Part shown: piece after piece, positions 23,033 through 24,740 of the stretch | Position numbering within the stretch: the stretch's first letter is position 1 | Layout of the letters: the number at the start of each line of letters is the position of its first letter | DNA from: Actinomycetota bacterium | GTDB taxonomy: Bacteria; Actinomycetota; Thermoleophilia; RBG-16-64-13 | NCBI GenBank assembly: GCA_003157225.1 | Contig: PMIZ01000230.1 | Location: 1 to 24,740 of the forward strand | Direction: 5' to 3' | Length of the DNA: 24,740 nt | Program-made: the position numbers and the translations under genes | Notes under the pieces: generated by a model | The model's input: only the letters and a program-made list of their open reading frames with translations | Told to the model about the DNA's origin: nothing | Databases searched by the model: none

Positions 23033-23239
23033 ATGGACTGCATCACGGTAGGCTACTACAAAGACAACGACGGCATCATAGGAACGCACATGTCTCTTCT
23101 CTCAGCGGGGATCTACATTCTGGAAGGCTGTGCTCTCGCAGGCGTGCCGGCCAGCGAGTACGAACTACTCTGCCTGCCACTTCTCCTGCTCAAGGGCGAC
23201 GCCGGCCCCTGCCGCGCGATCTTGCGCCCGCTGAAATGA
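23033..23239 (+). pseudogene. C-terminal fragment of a cyclase (kynurenine formamidase-like) family protein
   Basis: The plus-strand frame gives ITVGYYKDNDGIIGTHMSLL, then SAGIYILEGCALAGVPASEYELLCLPL and GDAGPCRAILRPL. This fits the last 65 residues of the cyclase/kynurenine formamidase family, whose members end H..LLxxGIPILExLxLxGVPxGxYEL..LPLxIxGGDGAPxRAVL. The catalytic HxGTHxD motif and the rest are lost upstream, where sequence switches abruptly to the cupin fragment on the opposite strand. So two truncated genes are joined at about 23020-23035. Confidence 0.6.
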
Positions 23240-23350
23240 CAGGTGCCGCGGCGCGCTGACCTCTCCCGCGAGCCGAACTTGGCCCGTTTGCCGCCCCTAG
23301 CCGGCTTGAATTGCGACCACCGTCGCCTTCTGTCAATATCCCTTCTTGGA

Positions 23351-23373
23351 CGCCGAGAGCAGGGTCCTCGGCG
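23351..23373 (+). other. Perfect hairpin in the leader of the C_GCAxxG_C_C gene
   Basis: CGCCGAG and CTCGGCG form a perfect 7-bp stem with a 9-base loop, 37 bases ahead of the ATG at 23411. A weak promoter-like pair (TTGCGA at 23311 and TCAATA at 23333, 16-base spacer) is just upstream, so the hairpin could lie at the 5' end of the transcript. No ligand or regulator can be named; it could equally be the residual terminator of the lost cyclase gene, though no U-run follows. Confidence 0.3.
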
Positions 23374-23410
23374 CACTGACCGGGCAGAAGAAAAGGAAGG
23401 GGGCGCTTCC

Positions 23411-23845
23411 ATGGACAAGAGCGAGCGTGCCGTCGAGCAGTTCAAAGCCGGCCTCAACTGCTCCCAAACGGTCTTCAGGCAGTACGCTGAGGACTATGGT
23501 GTCGACCGGGAGTCGGCACTGAAGATCGCCTGCGGCTTCGGAGGCGGCTTGGGGCGCATGGGGTACACCTGCGGAGCGGTGACCGGGGCGATCATGGTCC
23601 TGGGTCTCGCCACCTGCGGACCCGACCCGACCGCGCTCACGACCAAGGTGCGCACTTATGGGCTGGTGCAGTCCTTCATCCAGCAGTTCACGGCGCGGCA
23701 TGGAGCCACCTCATGCCGCGAGCTTCTCGGCTGCGAGATCGGCACCCCCGAAGGTCACGAGGAGGCAGTTCAACGTGGGCTCTTTCAGACCAGGTGCCCC
23801 GAGTTCGTGCAAGACGCGGTCGAGATACTCGAGGATATGCTCTGA
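23411..23845 (+). CDS. C_GCAxxG_C_C family protein (possible redox-active)
   Basis: 144 residues, probably helical. It shows the family hallmarks: LNCSQTVF (Cys17), IACGFGGGLGRMGYTCGAVTGA (Cys41 and Cys54, the GCAxxG-like core) and three later cysteines in SCRELLGCEI and TRCPEF (102, 108, 129). The family occurs mostly in anaerobes and is often next to redox genes; a membrane- or metal-associated redox role has been suggested, but the function is not established. AAGGAAGGGGG precedes the ATG at 23411. It lies 18 bases ahead of the GNAT gene, so the two are likely one transcription unit. Confidence 0.88.
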   Translation: MDKSERAVEQFKAGLNCSQTVFRQYAEDYGVDRESALKIACGFGGGLGRMGYTCGAVTGAIMVLGLATCGPDPTALTTKVRTYGLVQSFIQQFTARHGATSCRELLGCEIGTPEGHEEAVQRGLFQTRCPEFVQDAVEILEDML

Positions 23846-23863
23846 CGGGCGAGGGGGCCTCGA

Positions 23864-24652
23864 ATGAAGATCGTTGACCTCACCGAGGACAAGAAGGACC
23901 TGTTCTGCCTCTGCCTCGAGGACTGGTCCGAGGACGCCAAGGAGGCGGGGCCGAAGCGCAGGGAGTGGCTGGACCGGTGTGAGAAGCATGGACTCCGGGC
24001 CAAGCTCGCCCTGGATGACAACGGGGTCGAGGGAGGAATGATCCAGTACGGGCCGATTGAACAGTCGTTCGTCGACGGCTCAGGACTCTACTTCATCTAC
24101 TGCATCCACGTGCACGGCTACAAGCAAGGACGCGGTGACTTCCGCAAGCGCGGCATGGGCAAGGCTCTGCTCCGCGCTGCCGAGGAGGACGCTCGCGCGT
24201 TGGGCGCGCTCGGGATGGCGGCTTGGGGGACCGCACTCCCGTTCTGGATGAAGGCATCCTGGTTCAAGAAGCACGGTTACCGCAAAGCAGATCGCCAGGG
24301 CACGTCCGTGCTTCTGTGGAAGCCGTTTGACGCCGATGCACGGCCCCCTCGCTGGTTCCCCAAGGCGGATAGACGACCGGAGCCCATACATACGAAGGTG
24401 GACGTCATCGCGTTCACCAGCGGCTGGTGTCTGGCGCAGAATCTCGTCTACGAGCGTGCCAAGCGCGCCGCGGCCGAGTTCGGCGAGGCGGTGGTGTTCC
24501 GCGAGATCGACACGTCGGAGCGGGGTGCCGTTGCCGAGTGGGGTGTGTCGAATGGGGTCTTTGTCGGGGGCAAGAACCTCCAGAAGGGGCCGCCGCCGAG
24601 CTACGAGAAGATTCGCAAGACGATCGCCGGGAGGTTGCGCCCTCAAGCGTGA
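23864..24652 (+). CDS. YoaP-like GNAT N-acetyltransferase with thioredoxin-like C-terminal domain
   Basis: 262 residues in two domains. The first (about 1-150) is a GNAT fold: the acetyl-CoA loop is RKRGMGKALL (94-103), preceded by FIYCIHVHGYKQGRGD. The second (about 175-262) begins KVDVIAFTSGWCLAQN, with one cysteine (Cys189) in the place of a thioredoxin-like active site, and has a strand-helix order like the YoaP-like domain of Bacillus YoaP. The length is close to that of YoaP (about 250). The acceptor is unknown. GAGGGGGC is the ribosome site just before the ATG. It follows the C_GCAxxG_C_C gene closely. The single-Cys redox site fused to an acetyltransferase is unusual in function. Confidence 0.8.
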   Translation: MKIVDLTEDKKDLFCLCLEDWSEDAKEAGPKRREWLDRCEKHGLRAKLALDDNGVEGGMIQYGPIEQSFVDGSGLYFIYCIHVHGYKQGRGDFRKRGMGKALLRAAEEDARALGALGMAAWGTALPFWMKASWFKKHGYRKADRQGTSVLLWKPFDADARPPRWFPKADRRPEPIHTKVDVIAFTSGWCLAQNLVYERAKRAAAEFGEAVVFREIDTSERGAVAEWGVSNGVFVGGKNLQKGPPPSYEKIRKTIAGRLRPQA

Positions 24653-24689
24653 TCGTTCGGGGCGAGTCGGTTAGCGTTTTGGAGCTTGA

Positions 24690-24718
24690 CGCTATATATC
24701 GTTAAATGGTATATAGCG
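24690..24718. promoter_or_regulatory. Strong inverted repeat, candidate ModE-like molybdate/tungstate operator
   Basis: CGCTATATA at 24690-24698 and its exact complement TATATAGCG at 24710-24718, separated by 11 bases, with a third overlapping half-site (TATATATCG, 24693-24701) inside. CGnTATATA inverted pairs are the hallmark of ModE-type sites; the classical spacing is shorter (about six), so this is not a textbook match. It ends four bases before an ATG (24722, MAPMRE) that leaves the window, so it probably controls that gene. Confidence 0.45.
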
Positions 24719-24740
24719 TTCATGGCACCAATGCGTGAAC

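Noticed and set aside
1..24740. Mobile element, prophage, CRISPR array or tRNA
   Set aside because: No transposase, integrase, terminal repeats, regularly spaced repeats or cloverleaf-forming sequence was seen on either strand.

Overview
The window is high-GC bacterial DNA, roughly 60% or more by eye. It most resembles an anaerobic or facultative member of the Actinomycetota. The reasons are the GT39 membrane glycosyltransferase type, strong AGGAGG-type ribosome sites, frequent GTG/TTG starts, a LuxR regulator of the large ATP-binding type, and redox proteins typical of anaerobes: a tungsten/molybdenum aldehyde:ferredoxin oxidoreductase (AOR), an iron-sulfur flavoprotein and a C_GCAxxG_C_C protein. 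The organism assignment is inference. I see no tRNA, rRNA, CRISPR array, transposase or phage module.

Layout. 1-2.4 kb: the tail of a signalling protein, then on the minus strand an aldo/keto reductase, a tiny membrane protein and a short-chain dehydrogenase. 2.4-6.3 kb: a CsbD stress protein, a CPA2 cation/proton antiporter broken by a frameshift near its C-terminus, and a GT39 glycosyltransferase. 6.3-10.2 kb: three full-length paralogues of a small cupin-like family, interspersed with a zinc-ribbon/membrane protein carrying a pilin-like outer domain, an unrecognised 144-aa protein and a small monooxygenase-like protein. 10.2-13.8 kb: an aminotransferase remnant, a membrane protein with an HELGH motif, a zinc-ribbon protein, a two-domain CHRD plus LolA-like lipoprotein, and a small multi-pass protein. 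13.8-16.5 kb: an intact MFS transporter, a decayed MFS fragment, a secreted protein and a small conserved protein. 16.5-19.2 kb: a LuxR/MalT-type regulator split by a frameshift. 19.5-22.8 kb: a marR plus flavoprotein operon divergent from an AOR gene. 22.8-24.7 kb: fragments of a cupin and a cyclase joined end to end, a C_GCAxxG_C_C gene, a YoaP-like GNAT gene, and a strong inverted repeat just upstream of a gene leaving the window.

Two themes stand out. First, the small cupin family is amplified (three full copies and one fragment, the fragment directly after the AOR gene), suggesting a lineage-specific family tied to anaerobic redox metabolism. Second, there is heavy gene decay: at least five recognisable gene remnants (CorA/ZntB, aminotransferase, MFS, cupin, cyclase) and two frameshifted large genes. 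This is what an accessory region under turnover looks like, although single-base assembly errors could explain the two clean frameshifts. A CGnTATATA-type inverted repeat at the right edge resembles a ModE molybdate/tungstate operator, which would fit the neighbouring AOR.
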